DNA of 64,000 bases from Apostichopus japonicus. Taxonomy: Eukaryota; Echinodermata; Holothuroidea; Aspidochirotida; Stichopodidae. Numbering within the stretch: position 1 is the first letter of the stretch; each line of letters starts with the position of its first letter. A program made the translations under genes and the position numbers. Positions 12,501 to 21,850 of the stretch are shown here, piece by piece. The stretch is from positions 20,553,001 to 20,617,000 of the forward strand of contig NC_092568.1 of the NCBI RefSeq assembly GCF_037975245.1, given 5' to 3'. Below the pieces are notes generated by a model that had not been told where the DNA came from, searched no databases, and saw only the letters and a program-made list of their open reading frames with translations.

Positions 12501-15500
12501 CTGATGCATTAGAAGTTTTTTTGATGGATTTGCAAAAAAAATTGTTTCGAGTATACTCGATGTTATTTGAAACACTTTTAGAGAATCTGCTTCCAGCTGT
12601 TGTTTACATCACAGATGTGATTGATCTGAAGGTGTTGCTTTCCTTGGTAGGTCTCTGTTATATTTGAAATCACAACAGTTTTGACAAAGTTGTGACGTTT
12701 CCAAAGAAAATATCCATTTTGAAGAATTAAGAACTTGACTCAATGGGACGCAAGATTTGCTAGGTCGCCATGGCAATTGCTCGTTGTTAGCAGTGTATCA
12801 AGACAATGTGTAAGCCGTTACAATTTAAATGTGTAGTTTGTTTTGCACACCGTAAAGTTTGGGTGAGCTTCATGTCCGCAAACTGCATCACTGCGGGGGT
12901 CTTTCTGTTTTAATACCAAATTTTTTTTAAGTTCACATATTTTATGCTCTCGTTCATGTTTCCCCTCATCTAGATCCTCGATTAATTCTTGCGGTTAAGC
13001 CATCCATTACTAGCAACGACACCACCGAAACGGTGATGATTGACTGGACGGGTACGTTTGTATTGAATGGCCAGCTGAGAGAGTACGTACTAAGTGAAAA
13101 CGGGGACGAGGTGTACAGTGGGGTAGCTACCACCGATACCAGGCCCTTCAAGGCAGAAGGTCAGTTTGCACACATTTACATCCCAAGCCAATGATATAAA
13201 CCTCTGAAAAGTGTAACGTGTACTTCAAATTACAATAGCTTGAAAATGGATCGTTTATGGTTCAGTACAAAAACAAAATACATTTTGTTAATGCTATTCA
13301 TTATGTGTATGTAGTTGATATATTCTGGATGCTATTCCGTTCAGTAAAGGGTTCATATTCTTGATGCCGTTCAGCTCTGTGTGTAAAGCACGCTTTCTTG
13401 ATGCTATGCAGTTCATACATAGTTCACACTTTTCTTAATGCTATTCAGTCATATATATAATGTATGCTAGCTTCATGCTATTCAGTTTTATACGTAATGT
13501 ATGCTATCTTGATGCTATTCAGTTTGATATATATAATGTACGCAAACTTGATGCTATTCAGTTTTATATATAAAGTATGATATCTTGATGCTATTCAGTT
13601 TTATCTATAATGTATGCTATCTAGTTTTATATTGTATGCTATCTTGATGCTATCCACTTGTATATATGATTTATGCTATCTTGATGCATATATAGTAGGT
13701 ACCTACTAGTATAGACTTGTTGCTGATCTTTGGTATGTTTTATTGTATCTCCAGAGTATGAATTCATCATCACAGTAGTAACTAATGGTGGAGAGGTGTC
13801 TTATCCTGCTATAATATATTCCCTTACTGGTGAGTAACTGTCAACATGTAAAGCTGCAAATTTATAAACGATAATATGTAAGAAAAAGTTATATTTATTT
13901 AAGTAATGAACAATACATATGCTAACCAAGCAATGTTTTATTCATCTGATAGTCCTTATGCTTCATATTTGGTTTAGTAAATATTCTCATATTCTGTGTT
14001 AATATTCTTTCTTTCATGTGATGATAAGTTACAATAAATACTTTGTTCTTAACAAAGTGTTATTCATGTGTTCTGATTGGGCCACACACTGAATATGTGG
14101 TAACTATCTGTTTTATTCATGGACAATGTTCTACAGGTTGAAGTCACATTTATACAGGGATGTAAGTCTTCCGTATTTTTACGGAAATCCGGTTTTTTTT
14201 TTAATTCCAATAAAGTTCCGTACGAATATCAAAGACCCAACGCGGCAAAATGCCTGGCCCGTTGCAGCAAGCTAACTTCAAATTTTCACTCATCGATCAA
14301 CCAAAGTACCATTCACACGTCGCATTGCACTGTACAACATTGTGCCATGTGAACATCGTTGCGTACGTGCGAACTTCAAGTAGCCATAGCTCATTTCTGT
14401 CGTTGAAAAACCTTTCCTCATTCACGTTGATTGAACTGCTAGTTAATATCTTCGTAACTGCTGGTGCTGGATATAAGTTTCGGAATTAACGCATGTGATA
14501 TTTGTGAGCGGCGGAAATCTAAGGGATACGCATATGAAAGTCGATATTTATGATCGCATTCGAATGTGAGACTGTTTTTTATTCCGGAGTTCGCTGCGAC
14601 GTATTCGTAACTTTGAGCTAGCCTAACATAACGATAGCGTTTTTTTTTTTGGCTGCACTTACATCCCTGTTTATAATACATTCATATTCTGGTTACATGC
14701 CATACAATAAATTCCTTGTTCATACTAACTGTTTTATTATTCATCTGCTGATTGGCCACATACTGAACACTTGGTCTCTGTTTTATTCATGTGATGAACC
14801 ACACACTTGGTCAGTAACATTTCTAAATTTTGTCTAGTCACATGTTATGTGCTGAATACATTGCTATTCATCTGATTAGAAACTGAATGTTATTCTTGTG
14901 GCCACATCCATCTTATATGTATGTAGTTAACCAATATGTTATTTCATAAAACTTTCCCCTATCACATCGTCATAGTATTCCCAGAGGACACCACGACAGT
15001 TGAGCCTATGTACGTTGATGTTTTCTTACAGATGTTTTGATAATCGTCTTTAATACAGATAACGGAAGATCGACTGGAGCCATCAGTACTCAGTGGTACC
15101 AGTCAGTCTGGTTCATCGCTATCGTCATTTTAATCGGCATCGTCATCCTCTTCATCCTGATCGGTGTGGCTCTCAGCAGGATCTCACCCAACAAACCTTA
15201 CGAGAGGGAACGACAGCCTCTCCCACCTCGCCAGAGGCGGGCACATAATTTCACGTTTGCATCTTCCTTCAAGTATCCCGATACAGAAAGTATCATGGTG
15301 CGTATTATTCTGTTTGCCTTCACATATACATGTTGCATGTACATAGAGCGACTCTCCAATCGTAGCAAACATTGGACAAATTGAAGAGTCACAAATGAAA
15401 AACTGTATGCGATAGCGGTTTCAATCTCTTAATGTATCTGTGGTATAGTTTAGCTGTCTTTTAATTCTTTACTATCCTGTTCTAGTCATTGGATAGGCTG

Positions 15501-17781
15501 AGGATGCATATGTTTGAAACACACGCTCCTCCCCACCCCCCCTACCATGCACACGCCCCCAGTTGAGAATGCATCTATTGAGACAGGTTTACTTTCTCTT
15601 TGCAACCCTTCATCAGCGGAGATGTAAAGAGATTTTTAGAAATTCTTGTTCAATCCTTGCCATAATCGGTGTAAATAATTTGACATAATTTGATGTAGAA
15701 GTATGACCCTGTGACGACCTCATTGATATTTTATGGATGATCCCGTCGTGAGAAAGTTGGGAGTGGAAGCTTATCGGAAAAGAAAGTGTCCTTTCGAGGG
15801 AGGGGTGCAGTGGTACATTGATTATAACAATTTTAAGATCATAATGGTTGGAATTTATGAAAAGAATATCAAATCTTTTTGAGCTTGGAGTCAGATGAGT
15901 TTTTGTATGTATCGTGACGAGTCGATACAGCAGTTTACAATTCAATAATTTTACACCCGACATCCAGAATGACCTACAAGAAGATTCTGACAATGACCAC
16001 GACTCCTTCTTTTGGAAGGTGAGATGGAAAAAACAAAACAGCCAGCCTCTTATTCCTTCTTTCCCATCAAATCCAATACCAATGCTAACTCAGTGAGAAG
16101 CAGCTAACCCATCGTGCAAAATGATAAATGTGTTTTATTCATGCTTCTTACCATTATTTAAAAACTGGTAACATTAATAGCCCGTGGACATTATGCAATG
16201 GAAACATGAAGTTAGCAGGCATTGTCATCGTCTAGTTTGAGTTTTCTTCTTTTTGTCATATATTATATATGCATGTACGTGCTATCTTAAATCATGCGTC
16301 ATTTTTCTCTTTGGCATTAGGATCCCATCCCTAAATCCATCAGCAGGGCTTCCAGCATGCGCAGCCTGGGTAATTCTTACTCTAACCCAAGCTTCCCTCC
16401 TCCGTACCCTAACTCACGCCCCGGGAGCAGGGTCAGCGACACAGCCGATAAGGCTCCGCTGAAATATTTATCCGACGACGAAGAAGGGATGGGATGGGAT
16501 GATCCATCACCAATACCGGTCAAGTTGGATAGTGGTATGGTCAGCATGGGTGATGTAAGTATGTATGTATGTATATATGTATTGTATGTATTTGTTTGTA
16601 TTTTAGATCCTCCTGCAAGCAGGAACCTGCAAAGAAGCCTCATTGGCTTATCAAAGTTGTAAGCTGACCGAAATCAGACTAACATTCATATTTTAACGTC
16701 CATGATTATGAATTGTCAATTGTCAACAACTCCGTAACTGGACGACATACTTTAATGTGGGAGTGACTCGAACCGGGGACCTTATGATTGAAAAGCACTG
16801 GCGTTAACCACTGAGCTAACACTCCCCTAATGGCATGCATTCCTATAAAGAGAGAGTATCAGGCATTGTGGCCCCCAGCAGAACATATTTCAGTTACAGC
16901 TTCTTTGCACGGAATCGTTGAAATGGTTCAAGGTTATTGATACTAATATTTCTTATCGGTTACTGGACCAGTTTGTTTCTTATGAAATATTGAAGAGATC
17001 TGTATGAGAGTTACCATTCGATGGATTGCAAAATCTCTGAGGTCTCTCATCAGTTGCAATCATATAGTGGTGAAACTTTGTCCGGGGTGGGTGTGAAATC
17101 CCACTTGAAATGCTGCCATCACCGATTCGTCTCATTAATAATATATTGCATGTTGCTGAAAATCACCTTGTTTATCCTCAAAAAGTTTATCTTCAATACA
17201 CTTTTCATTTTGATCAAGCTAACAGGTTTTTTCAACTGCCTCTATTGAAACTGAATGGTGTAAGAAATATAATTTTCAAAATACTAACCAAAAAGATTTG
17301 GTGCATTCTACCATGCTTTTGCTCTACCAGATCACAAAGCAGAAAATATTTTATGTTCTATGATACAAAGAATCATCATGCAATTGATAAAAAAGATTTC
17401 TTAACAGAAAACATACCGCAAGTTGTGGGTCCTGCAGGAAGGGTTTCTTTTTGGGGGGGGTTTGAGGGGGGTGAGGAAGAGACAGCTGTGTCTCATAACG
17501 AGGCAAATGATCTTGTCCAAGAAAATAAAACATAACTGCCCCATCTGCCTTACCCTCCTCATTAGTGACACCCACTTGTTCTAGAAAGATTTTTTGTTCC
17601 CCCACTTTGTGCTTGGAACATACCTCTTAAAGAGATACCTTTATTAAGGTTTATTCATCTCTTTCCCATTTTTTCCCCACAATTTGTCTTCCAGTATGAT
17701 GATGATGATCAGATGACCAATGTTAGCCAGACCTACAGCTATACCAAGGAACAGACGATGTTTACAGACACCCACCTTTAA
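321..17781 (+). CDS. USH2A: Usherin (USH2A) orthologue, 3' part of gene, 16 exons
   Basis: Usherin is a giant membrane protein of stereocilia ankle links and the photoreceptor periciliary membrane, binding PDZ scaffolds such as whirlin and harmonin through its C-terminus. Seen here: a cysteine-rich segment, about 16 fibronectin III domains with the usual PNG turn and Y-x-Y strand motifs, one transmembrane helix, a Ser/Asp-rich tail, and a final DTHL followed by TAA, as in vertebrate usherin. Exon model: 321-532, 921-1075, 1858-2055, 2807-2961, 4175-4376, 5179-5286, 6071-9243, 9602-9721, 10359-10594, 12244-12461, 12974-13159, 13755-13829, 15032-15272, 15931-16018, 16321-16554, 17695-17781. Every junction uses GT/AG and the phases agree throughout. 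The laminin-type N-terminal half lies upstream of the window. The least certain junction is 15272/15931. Family call is secure; exact tail splicing is inferred. Confidence 0.92.
921..1075 (+). CDS. USH2A: Usherin exon b: end of cysteine-rich segment
   Basis: Acceptor acatttttag, donor tctcg/gtaagt, entry phase 2 and exit phase 1. It continues the cysteine-rich segment (CDFDTNSLVC) and leads into the second half of a fibronectin III domain completed by the next exon. Confidence 0.8.
1340..1381 (+). ncRNA. Hammerhead-ribozyme-like motif in intron
   Basis: Elements appear in type I hammerhead order: GCCT (1341-1344), core CTGAAGA (1345-1351), an extra A, stem II GATCC/GGATC with loop TGCTA (1353-1367), GAAA (1368-1371), a minimal stem III, ATC, then AGGC (1376-1379) pairing with GCCT. 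Short-stem-III hammerheads are known from Penelope-like retroelements and animal retrozymes. The extra A after the core and the tiny stem III make activity uncertain. A related degenerate copy lies on the minus strand near 62590-62635. Confidence 0.5.
1780..1832 (+). pseudogene. Decayed partial duplicate of usherin exon c
   Basis: About 53 bp, beginning at a cag acceptor, closely resembles the first part of the exon that starts 78 bp downstream (GATACAGAGC versus GATACCGAGC, then shared runs including AATATGCAGTA and CAGTACACAA). It carries a TAA in the exon frame and no donor, so it is read as a dead partial tandem duplicate. Confidence 0.6.
1858..2055 (+). CDS. USH2A: Usherin exon c: fibronectin III
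   Basis: Acceptor ctttacag, donor caatg/gtaaag, phase 1 at both ends. Encodes the F/G strands of one fibronectin III domain (YTTYEYAVSVHN) and the A-C strands of the next, ending at the characteristic NEPIKPNG turn. Confidence 0.88.
2056..2806 (+). other. Usherin intron c-d
   Basis: Plain AT-rich intron; no repeat, RNA gene or additional exon recognised. Confidence 0.6.
2807..2961 (+). CDS. USH2A: Usherin exon d: fibronectin III second half
   Basis: Acceptor tttgcag, donor aagag/gtaatg, entry phase 1, exit phase 0. Encodes the C'-G strands of the domain begun in exon c (QQYTYILSACTDVGC). The last 102 nt and the donor are tandemly amplified directly downstream. Confidence 0.88.
2860..3890 (+). 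repeat. 177-bp tandem array of exon d end plus splice donor, 6 copies
   Basis: Unit starts (ctagctgat) lie at 2860, 3037, 3214, 3391, 3565 and 3745, spacing 177, 177, 177, 174 and 180. Each unit holds 102 nt of exon d, the CAAGAG/GTA donor, and about 75 nt of G-rich intron. Copy 1 is the true exon end; copies 2-6 lack a preceding pyrimidine tract and acceptor. The sixth copy is more diverged and its donor reads CAAGAA/GTAACA. Reading through the first donor reaches a TAA within about 12 codons. Confidence 0.92.
3891..4174 (+). other. Remainder of usherin intron d-e
   Basis: Non-repetitive intron after the 177-bp array. Nothing further recognised. Confidence 0.5.
4175..4376 (+). CDS. USH2A: Usherin exon e: fibronectin III first half
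   Basis: Acceptor catgtacag, donor tgaag/gtaagt, entry phase 0, exit phase 1. Encodes a linker (EAAPDGFSDP) and strands with the SWQPPSTTNG core of a fibronectin III domain. Confidence 0.9.
4377..5178 (+). other. Usherin intron e-f
   Basis: AT-rich intron without recognisable repeats. A 67-codon hydrophobic open frame at 4907-5110 has biased composition and no family resemblance and is not annotated. Confidence 0.5.
5179..5286 (+). CDS. USH2A: Usherin exon f: fibronectin III second half
   Basis: Acceptor aaccaatag, donor ctcaag/gtattg, phase 1 at both ends. Encodes LTPFTSYEYSLTACTAGGC, the typical strand F with paired cysteines seen through most of these domains. Confidence 0.88.
5400..5990 (+). 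repeat. G/T-rich imperfect minisatellite in usherin intron
   Basis: Two to three imperfect copies of a unit of roughly 225-255 bp, beginning near 5410, 5667 and 5893 at 'gttgatgctg', each containing smaller ggtgtggtgtag motifs. The third copy is truncated just before the large exon. Confidence 0.7.
6071..9243 (+). CDS. USH2A: Usherin exon g: 3.2 kb exon with 11 fibronectin III domains
   Basis: Acceptor ctttacccag, donor cccgag/gtaggt, entry phase 1, exit phase 0, 3173 nt with no intron. Eleven fibronectin III domains follow one another, with linkers near 6071, 6331, 6610, 6901, 7204, 7482, 7825, 8104, 8369, 8647 and 8911. Each shows the tryptophan-containing B strand, a PNG-type turn and a Y-x-Y strand; most have the paired cysteines of the F/G hairpin. 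Domain 6 has an expanded loop with RRRR followed by D (7630-7641), a possible furin site. The open frame runs from 5989, but bases before 6071 are intron. Several domains use a more GC-rich codon set than flanking exons. Confidence 0.95.
9244..9601 (+). other. Usherin intron g-h
   Basis: Short AT-rich intron with a C10 tract near 9570. No other feature seen. Confidence 0.6.
9602..9721 (+). CDS. USH2A: Usherin exon h: fibronectin III first half
   Basis: Acceptor catctgtag, donor acagag/gtaaga, phase 0 at both ends, 40 codons. The B-strand tryptophan of the other domains is replaced by valine (LTVNVLEPSQPNG), but the PNG turn is kept. Confidence 0.85.
9722..10358 (+). other. Usherin intron h-i
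   Basis: AT-rich intron. An open frame running from 10152 into exon i comes from intron read-through, not an extra exon. Confidence 0.6.
10359..10594 (+). CDS. USH2A: Usherin exon i: fibronectin III
   Basis: Acceptor atttttcag, donor tccga/gtaagt, entry phase 0, exit phase 2. Completes one fibronectin III domain (FYSYTVRACTAVGCG) and starts the next (FEWANPTDTNG). Confidence 0.88.
10690..11870 (+). repeat. 77-bp minisatellite filling usherin intron i-j
   Basis: Regular array of 77-bp units built from an aatctaacagt sub-motif; the cagtcttatctaac landmark recurs at 10781, 10858 and 10935. Three sub-variants (with gtcacat, gtcgcat or gtctcatctgtt) alternate, giving a partial three-unit higher-order period near 231 bp. 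Units become irregular after about 11600. Confidence 0.9.
12244..12461 (+). CDS. USH2A: Usherin exon j: fibronectin III second half
   Basis: Acceptor ttgcaaag, donor aactg/gtaggt, entry phase 2, exit phase 1. Encodes a long C'-E segment with four cysteines in total over this domain's insert and the strand YTRYDFKVRAYNAKD. Confidence 0.85.
12462..12973 (+). other. Usherin intron j-k
   Basis: Intron without recognised repeats or exons. Confidence 0.5.
12974..13159 (+). CDS. USH2A: Usherin exon k: last fibronectin III, first half
   Basis: Acceptor ctcatctag, donor agaag/gtcagt, phase 1 at both ends. Encodes the B strand MIDWTG and an LNGQLREYVL turn of the final extracellular fibronectin III domain. 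Confidence 0.85.
13310..13700 (+). repeat. Degenerate ~40-bp minisatellite in usherin intron k-l
   Basis: Repeated motif 'cttgatgctattcagtt' followed by tatata and 'gtatgcta', about eight irregular copies. Spacing varies, so this is an old or slippage-prone array. Confidence 0.7.
13755..13829 (+). CDS. USH2A: Usherin exon l: end of last fibronectin III
   Basis: Acceptor tctccag, donor ttactg/gtgagt, phase 1 at both ends, 25 codons. Encodes YEFIITVVTNGGEVSYPA, the F/G strands just before the juxtamembrane region. Confidence 0.85.
14154..14670. mobile_element. 517-bp MITE with TTAT duplication in usherin intron
   Basis: Ends are inverted copies of ACAGGGATGTAAGT (14154-14167 and its complement ending at 14670). 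The 4 bp outside both ends are TTAT (14150-14153 and 14671-14674), a perfect target duplication. No transposase inside. Open frames within it on either strand are chance. Confidence 0.75.
15032..15272 (+). CDS. USH2A: Usherin exon m: transmembrane helix and tail start
   Basis: Encodes a hydrophobic helix of about 22 residues (WFIAIVILIGIVILFILIGV) followed by a basic, proline-rich stretch (PLPPRQRR), the expected type I topology. Two acceptors 27 nt apart are both in frame: cttacag/15032 (stronger pyrimidine tract) and taatacag/15059. The donor caa/gtatcc at 15273 is weak but is the only one seen that fits the next exon's phase. The alternative atg/gtgcgt at 15298 ends in phase 0 and meets a stop in every phase-0 entry to the following exon. 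Confidence 0.8.
15931..16018 (+). CDS. USH2A: Usherin exon n: cytoplasmic tail
   Basis: Acceptor cgatacag (or three bases later at 15934), donor ggaag/gtgaga, entry phase 2, exit phase 0. Encodes an acidic segment (DLQEDSDNDHDS). Confidence 0.7.
16321..16554 (+). CDS. USH2A: Usherin exon o: Ser/Pro-rich cytoplasmic tail
   Basis: Acceptor tggcattag, donor ggtgat/gtaagt, phase 0 at both ends, 78 codons. Encodes SISRASSMRSLG, a proline-rich run and an acidic DDEEGMGWDD segment. The donor runs straight into the GTAT-rich tail of a SINE. Confidence 0.85.
16556..16827 (-). mobile_element. tRNA-derived SINE, near full length
   Basis: On the minus strand a tRNA-like head (16759-16827) shows box A-like TTAGCTCAGTGG and box B-like GGTTCGAGTC. 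A conserved body (GACAATTCATAATCATGG, TTGATAAGCCAATGA, CCTGCTTGCAGGAGGATC) and a (CATA)n tail follow. The tail end meets the exon o donor. Related copies lie at 20001-20177 and 49938-50158. Confidence 0.85.
16828..17694 (+). other. Remainder of last usherin intron
   Basis: AT-rich intron with a G-rich patch near 17450-17475. Open frames at 17110-17535 have no family resemblance and are not annotated. Confidence 0.5.
17695..17781 (+). CDS. USH2A: Usherin terminal exon with PDZ ligand
   Basis: Acceptor gtcttccag, 28 codons and TAA at 17779-17781. The protein ends KEQTMFTDTHL; the final DTHL is the class I PDZ ligand of vertebrate usherin, which binds whirlin and harmonin. Confidence 0.93.
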   Translation, partial: YDDDDQMTNVSQTYSYTKEQTMFTDTHL

Positions 17782-18840
17782 ACTTCTGTAACCTGGGATC
17801 AGTATATTAAAGTTCACAGCAATCTTAGCTGCTGTGAGAAGCAATGCCGACCTCATAGCTTAAAGTAACTTGAGTGAGTTTTATGGAGAGAAAGAAAACT
17901 GTTTTAGAAGAGGCAGGCCAGCCACCGTAATAAATCTCTCTTTTTTCAAGATTTAATCATGTTTATGATCATATTTATGAAAGTCTACTTCCTGTCATCC
18001 ATATTGTTATTATACTTGGATGACTTTAACCTGCTTTTGGGAGCTGGCTCCTATGTTTTAAAGTTGTTTCGAGAAAATTTTGCAGCCATTATTTTAACAT
18101 GTAAGCAACTTTCTTTTATCTATCAATTTCTAAGAATTTATACAAAGTCCTGTGTGCAAGTTGCTACGTATTTAAATAGATGTCTAGGCCAAAGGGGAAA
18201 AAATGGATCTTTGGTTGTTTTTAGTTAAAGAAAGAAAGAGCTAATGAATACAATATAGGTTATATCTTCTTTGAGTTTTTGTTTTGACATTTTGGCCTTT
18301 TTTCTTTTGGCGAGATTTGGGCGGGGCGGAAATTGGACGAGTGGGTGTGAAATGCATTCAAACACCTTGTGAGAACATATACCTTGTGAATAGCTAAGCT
18401 GAATACATTTTCAACAAATGTTGGCAAACAGAGGCTACTAATAAACAACATTCCAATATTTTTGTCATTTCGTATTCACAAAGTGCCTTGAAATATTTAT
18501 CATTCATTTTTTTGTGTGTGCTCAGTTTATATTAAGGCCGCTGGAAATGTCTTGCGTAATATGTCTTCATATAATATCACCTTGATTTCCATTTTGAGAG
18601 AGATTTTTTTATATTCACACTGTTGTAGAGGAAAGCTTAATTGTATTAATGTACTATTTGCATGTTTAATGGATGTTTCTTAGATGTTTTCTATGTAGTT
18701 TCTCTATTTTCTCCTTTTAAACTATATATATATATATTGGGAGGGGGGGGAGAGTCATTTTCTGAAGGATTTTAAGTAACCATGATAGTAATGATTTGGA
18801 TGATGATTCAGAAAGAATAAACTTTTAAAAATAATCCCTT
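17782..18840 (+). other. Usherin 3' UTR and flank
   Basis: Candidate poly(A) signals AATAAA at 17929-17934 and 18816-18821. A short TA microsatellite lies near 18724-18738. No gene seen. Confidence 0.5.
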
Positions 18841-19550
18841 GTGTTTTTTTGTTTTGTTTTGAGATCAATGTTTTTTTTCTGTCTTAACAAGTGTATATCA
18901 CTGTGATTTAATGGCATGCAGATAAACACGAAAAGATAATAAGAATAAAACTGAAATATAACAGTTTTAATAACTGTTCAAACTCTTGATAGGACATCAG
19001 CAAATAACATTTTCTCATATAATACCCTGCTATACCCAAGAATCTCATTAACTGCTTCTTAGCAGCGGTATGAGTTGGGGGAAATTTGCAATTGCCTCCA
19101 GTTTGCTTTAATGTCTACTTGACCTACCATTTGACCAAAGATCAAATCTAAGCATTACCGATTTTTAATCCTGACCAAATTTACTGTTCGGTTAGGTCGC
19201 TGCAGATGCTCATCCCATGAGCTACTATATCCACGAATATCTGTGGTCAAAAACATGACAGTTGGGGAAATTTTATCTATGCAAATTTTTTTTTAAAATA
19301 ATTTGAAGCTGATCGCACTCTTGACCGATAACAATTCTGGACCGAAATCTTGTTTATTAACTCCTCGCACAACTCATAATAGAGTTTAAAATATTACAAA
19401 CTAACTTCAATATTGTCTGAATACTGCCAATTGGCGTTCGAGTTAGCACATTAAGCATATTACCCAGTACCCGATATTTAAGGTACAAAGAATTGACAAC
19501 CCCCTCGTGTTATGCTACTGAACATTTCGAACTTGCGGTACCCACCAAAT
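18841..19550. other. Intergenic, nothing recognised
   Basis: AT-rich sequence with no convincing coding, RNA or repeat structure by eye. Confidence 0.4.
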
Positions 19551-19559
19551 ACGGTATAT

Positions 19560-19990
19560 GTTTAGTTTTAGTTTAGTACAAAAAAAGGATCAGGAGGGAC
19601 ACACAAGTCCCCATCAAGGACCCTATGGTGGAGAAAAAAAAAAACCGAAGACACTAAAAATCAGACCCGATTACAACACTGAAAGTGCTTGTCCAAAGCA
19701 TTCTTAAACCCATTCACACTACTTGCAAGTGCAACTTTCTCAGGCAAACCGTTCCATTCATTCACTTGACAACCCTATTACAAATAAAAAAGTTATGCCG
19801 AATATTAATCCTACTTTTATGAGTGAACAACATCACGAACCCTAGCTGGTATAGTGAAATCGAACTTAATCCAGACTTCATTGGCCTATACTGACTGATG
19901 AATTCAATGTAGCCCTTCATACCAAATATGATGTAGATGAATATCACGTTTGCAAATAGAGTAAACGAATGAACCAATTAAGCGATATAT
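19560..19990 (-). mobile_element. LINE 3'-end remnant (reverse transcriptase C-terminus)
   Basis: On the minus strand, frames with stops and shifts read WNGLPEKVALASSVNGFKN then LDKHF, the tail commonly found at the C-terminus of CR1/Jockey-type non-LTR reverse transcriptases. No intact polymerase domain is present. Confidence 0.7.
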
Positions 19991-20000
19991 TTGAACAGAT

Positions 20001-20177
20001 GTATGTATGTATTTAAGATCCCGCTGCAAGCAGAAACTCGCGAAGAAGCCATCATTGGCTTATCAAAGCCGCAAGCTGATCGAAGTCAGTCTCTTACATT
20101 CATATTTAACGTCCATGATTATGAATTGTCAACAACTCTGTACCTGGACGACATACATTAATTTTTGAGTGACTCTT
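20001..20177 (-). mobile_element. SINE copy, body and tail only
   Basis: Matches the body and (CATA)n tail of the SINE at 16556-16827 (shared TTGATAAGCCAATGATGG and GACAATTCATAATCATGG on the minus strand). The tRNA-like head is missing. Confidence 0.8.
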
Positions 20178-20332
20178 TCATCAACGCTTCCAGAATTTCT
20201 TGTCGAAGAATTAAAACATAGAAAATTAGATACGAACCCCCCCCCCCCAAAAAAAAAAAAAGAGAGAGAGAGAGAGAGAAATATACAGACACTTAAAATT
20301 TGGGTCGCCGCAAAAGTAAAGCTATAAAAGTT

Positions 20333-21262
20333 TCTTTTAAAAAGGACAAACTAAAACGAATGACAGCGAATGACCGAATGAAAATTGACTTTGTACAGGG
20401 TTAATTATCATTCGCGAATGACAGCGAATGACAACAAAGGACGGTGGTGAGAAGAGATAAAATGATTAACGGAGTGGAGTAAATGCGGTTATTGGTTTTC
20501 TGCGCAAAATGTCAACTCGGATTTTTGCGATTTTAACCCCAATTAATTTTCCGATTTTTTGGGGAAAATTTGCGCCCCCCTTGCCCCCTTCCCTACGCCA
20601 CTGTTACAGAGTAGCTCCATAACTGAGGCAAATTTTCTCCTTTTCCAGTCCCTTTTGCACCCCCCCCCCCCCAACCTAAAAAAAAAATCATTTTTTTATA
20701 GAAATATAAGGACTCTTCCTGAAATTTTAGCAGTTTCAAGATTATAGAATTGTTAGTTTGTAACAGTTAATATCGGAAAAATTACGTTAAATTTCTTTTT
20801 AAAATCAGACTTACAATTTCGCTTACTATAAGGTGAGTTTGTATCTTGACCGTACTTTACTAGATCTGTAAGCCACGCACTTCGCGTCCACTCGACGAGA
20901 GCTGGTAGATGTGTTGGGGGCACAATACTAACCTTTGAGCTGATCTAGCTCAAACGGATATGGTGGCGTAAGTTGAATGTACTGTGATAGTTCAAACCAT
21001 CAACTATTGTATGTCACTTGAAAACTTCTGCCTATGCTCTAGCGGCCTTGGAATGTGACCAATTTAGTGGGTAAGTCAATGGAATAATTACATGTTGTAC
21101 GACACCTAAATAGCACCCCACGTATGAACTGTGATATCCGGTTGAAGCAAATGTCTGTGCTGTCATTCGTTTTAGTCAACGCAATTTTTTAGTGTGTACA
21201 ACATTTTGTCATTCGTTATGTGTAACGCAATTGTCATTCGTTTAGTAACACCCTTTTAAAAT
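20333..21262. mobile_element. Inverted-repeat-bounded element, ~0.93 kb
   Basis: The left edge (TTTTAAAAAGGACAAACTAA near 20333) resembles the complement of the right edge (near 21262), and CTAAAACGAATGACAGC near 20350 recurs inverted near 21158-21174. The motif GAATGAC is repeated inside. No open frame of note and no clear target duplication. Confidence 0.5.
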
Positions 21263-21807
21263 CAAGTGAAGTGTTGGTTAGTGGGGTGTTATAAAAGTAA
21301 CAGAATTCGAGTAAGCCATTACAATTTGGAGATTTGCAACGCGGATTTCATTACTATTTAATTTAACTTAACATCGGCCAACATTCCCCCAACTAATCCC
21401 ATCCCACATCGATTGTAGTCCCCAACCTTGTCACATTTATATGATTATGTGGAACCGTTTTTAATGCAGTTATAACGCCGTCTTCGCTTTTCCTTATAGT
21501 CTCTATAATACCATTTGCCTCTAACGTTGTCCTCCTGAGTGAAGGCTTTAGAGTACAGAAAAAGATACTTCATCATGATATTGTTTAGCTACATTCTCAT
21601 GCGTAAAGGTAACCAGCGCCCCCCTCCCCCCCCCCCCAAAAAAAGGATGTGTACCAGTCATCTTAAGTAATGGCTAATATAATGATCACATTTTCACCCC
21701 TTTACTTTTTCTCTAAACAATTAGCATTTTTCCTGAAGTAGATAATGAATTGTCCAATTGGACTTTCTCCAAAGCAAGTGCATAGAACATACAACCTCCT
21801 TGAGAGC
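21263..21807. other. Intergenic between repeat and large transposon
   Basis: No gene or repeat recognised apart from a C-tract near 21620-21636. Confidence 0.4.
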
Positions 21808-21850
21808 CCCAGTAAACATTTTGACGTCGGATCGACGTCGGGTTTAGGTC
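21808..21850 (+). repeat. Left terminal inverted repeat of the 17.5 kb element
   Basis: 41 of 43 nt match the complement of 39265-39307. Two GACGTCGG motifs lie inside it. A perfect TGACGTCA palindrome lies slightly further in at 21906-21913. Confidence 0.85.

Noticed and set aside
17110-17535. 141-codon open frame in the last usherin intron
   Set aside because: No recognisable domain, low-complexity G tract at its end, and correct usherin splicing skips it.
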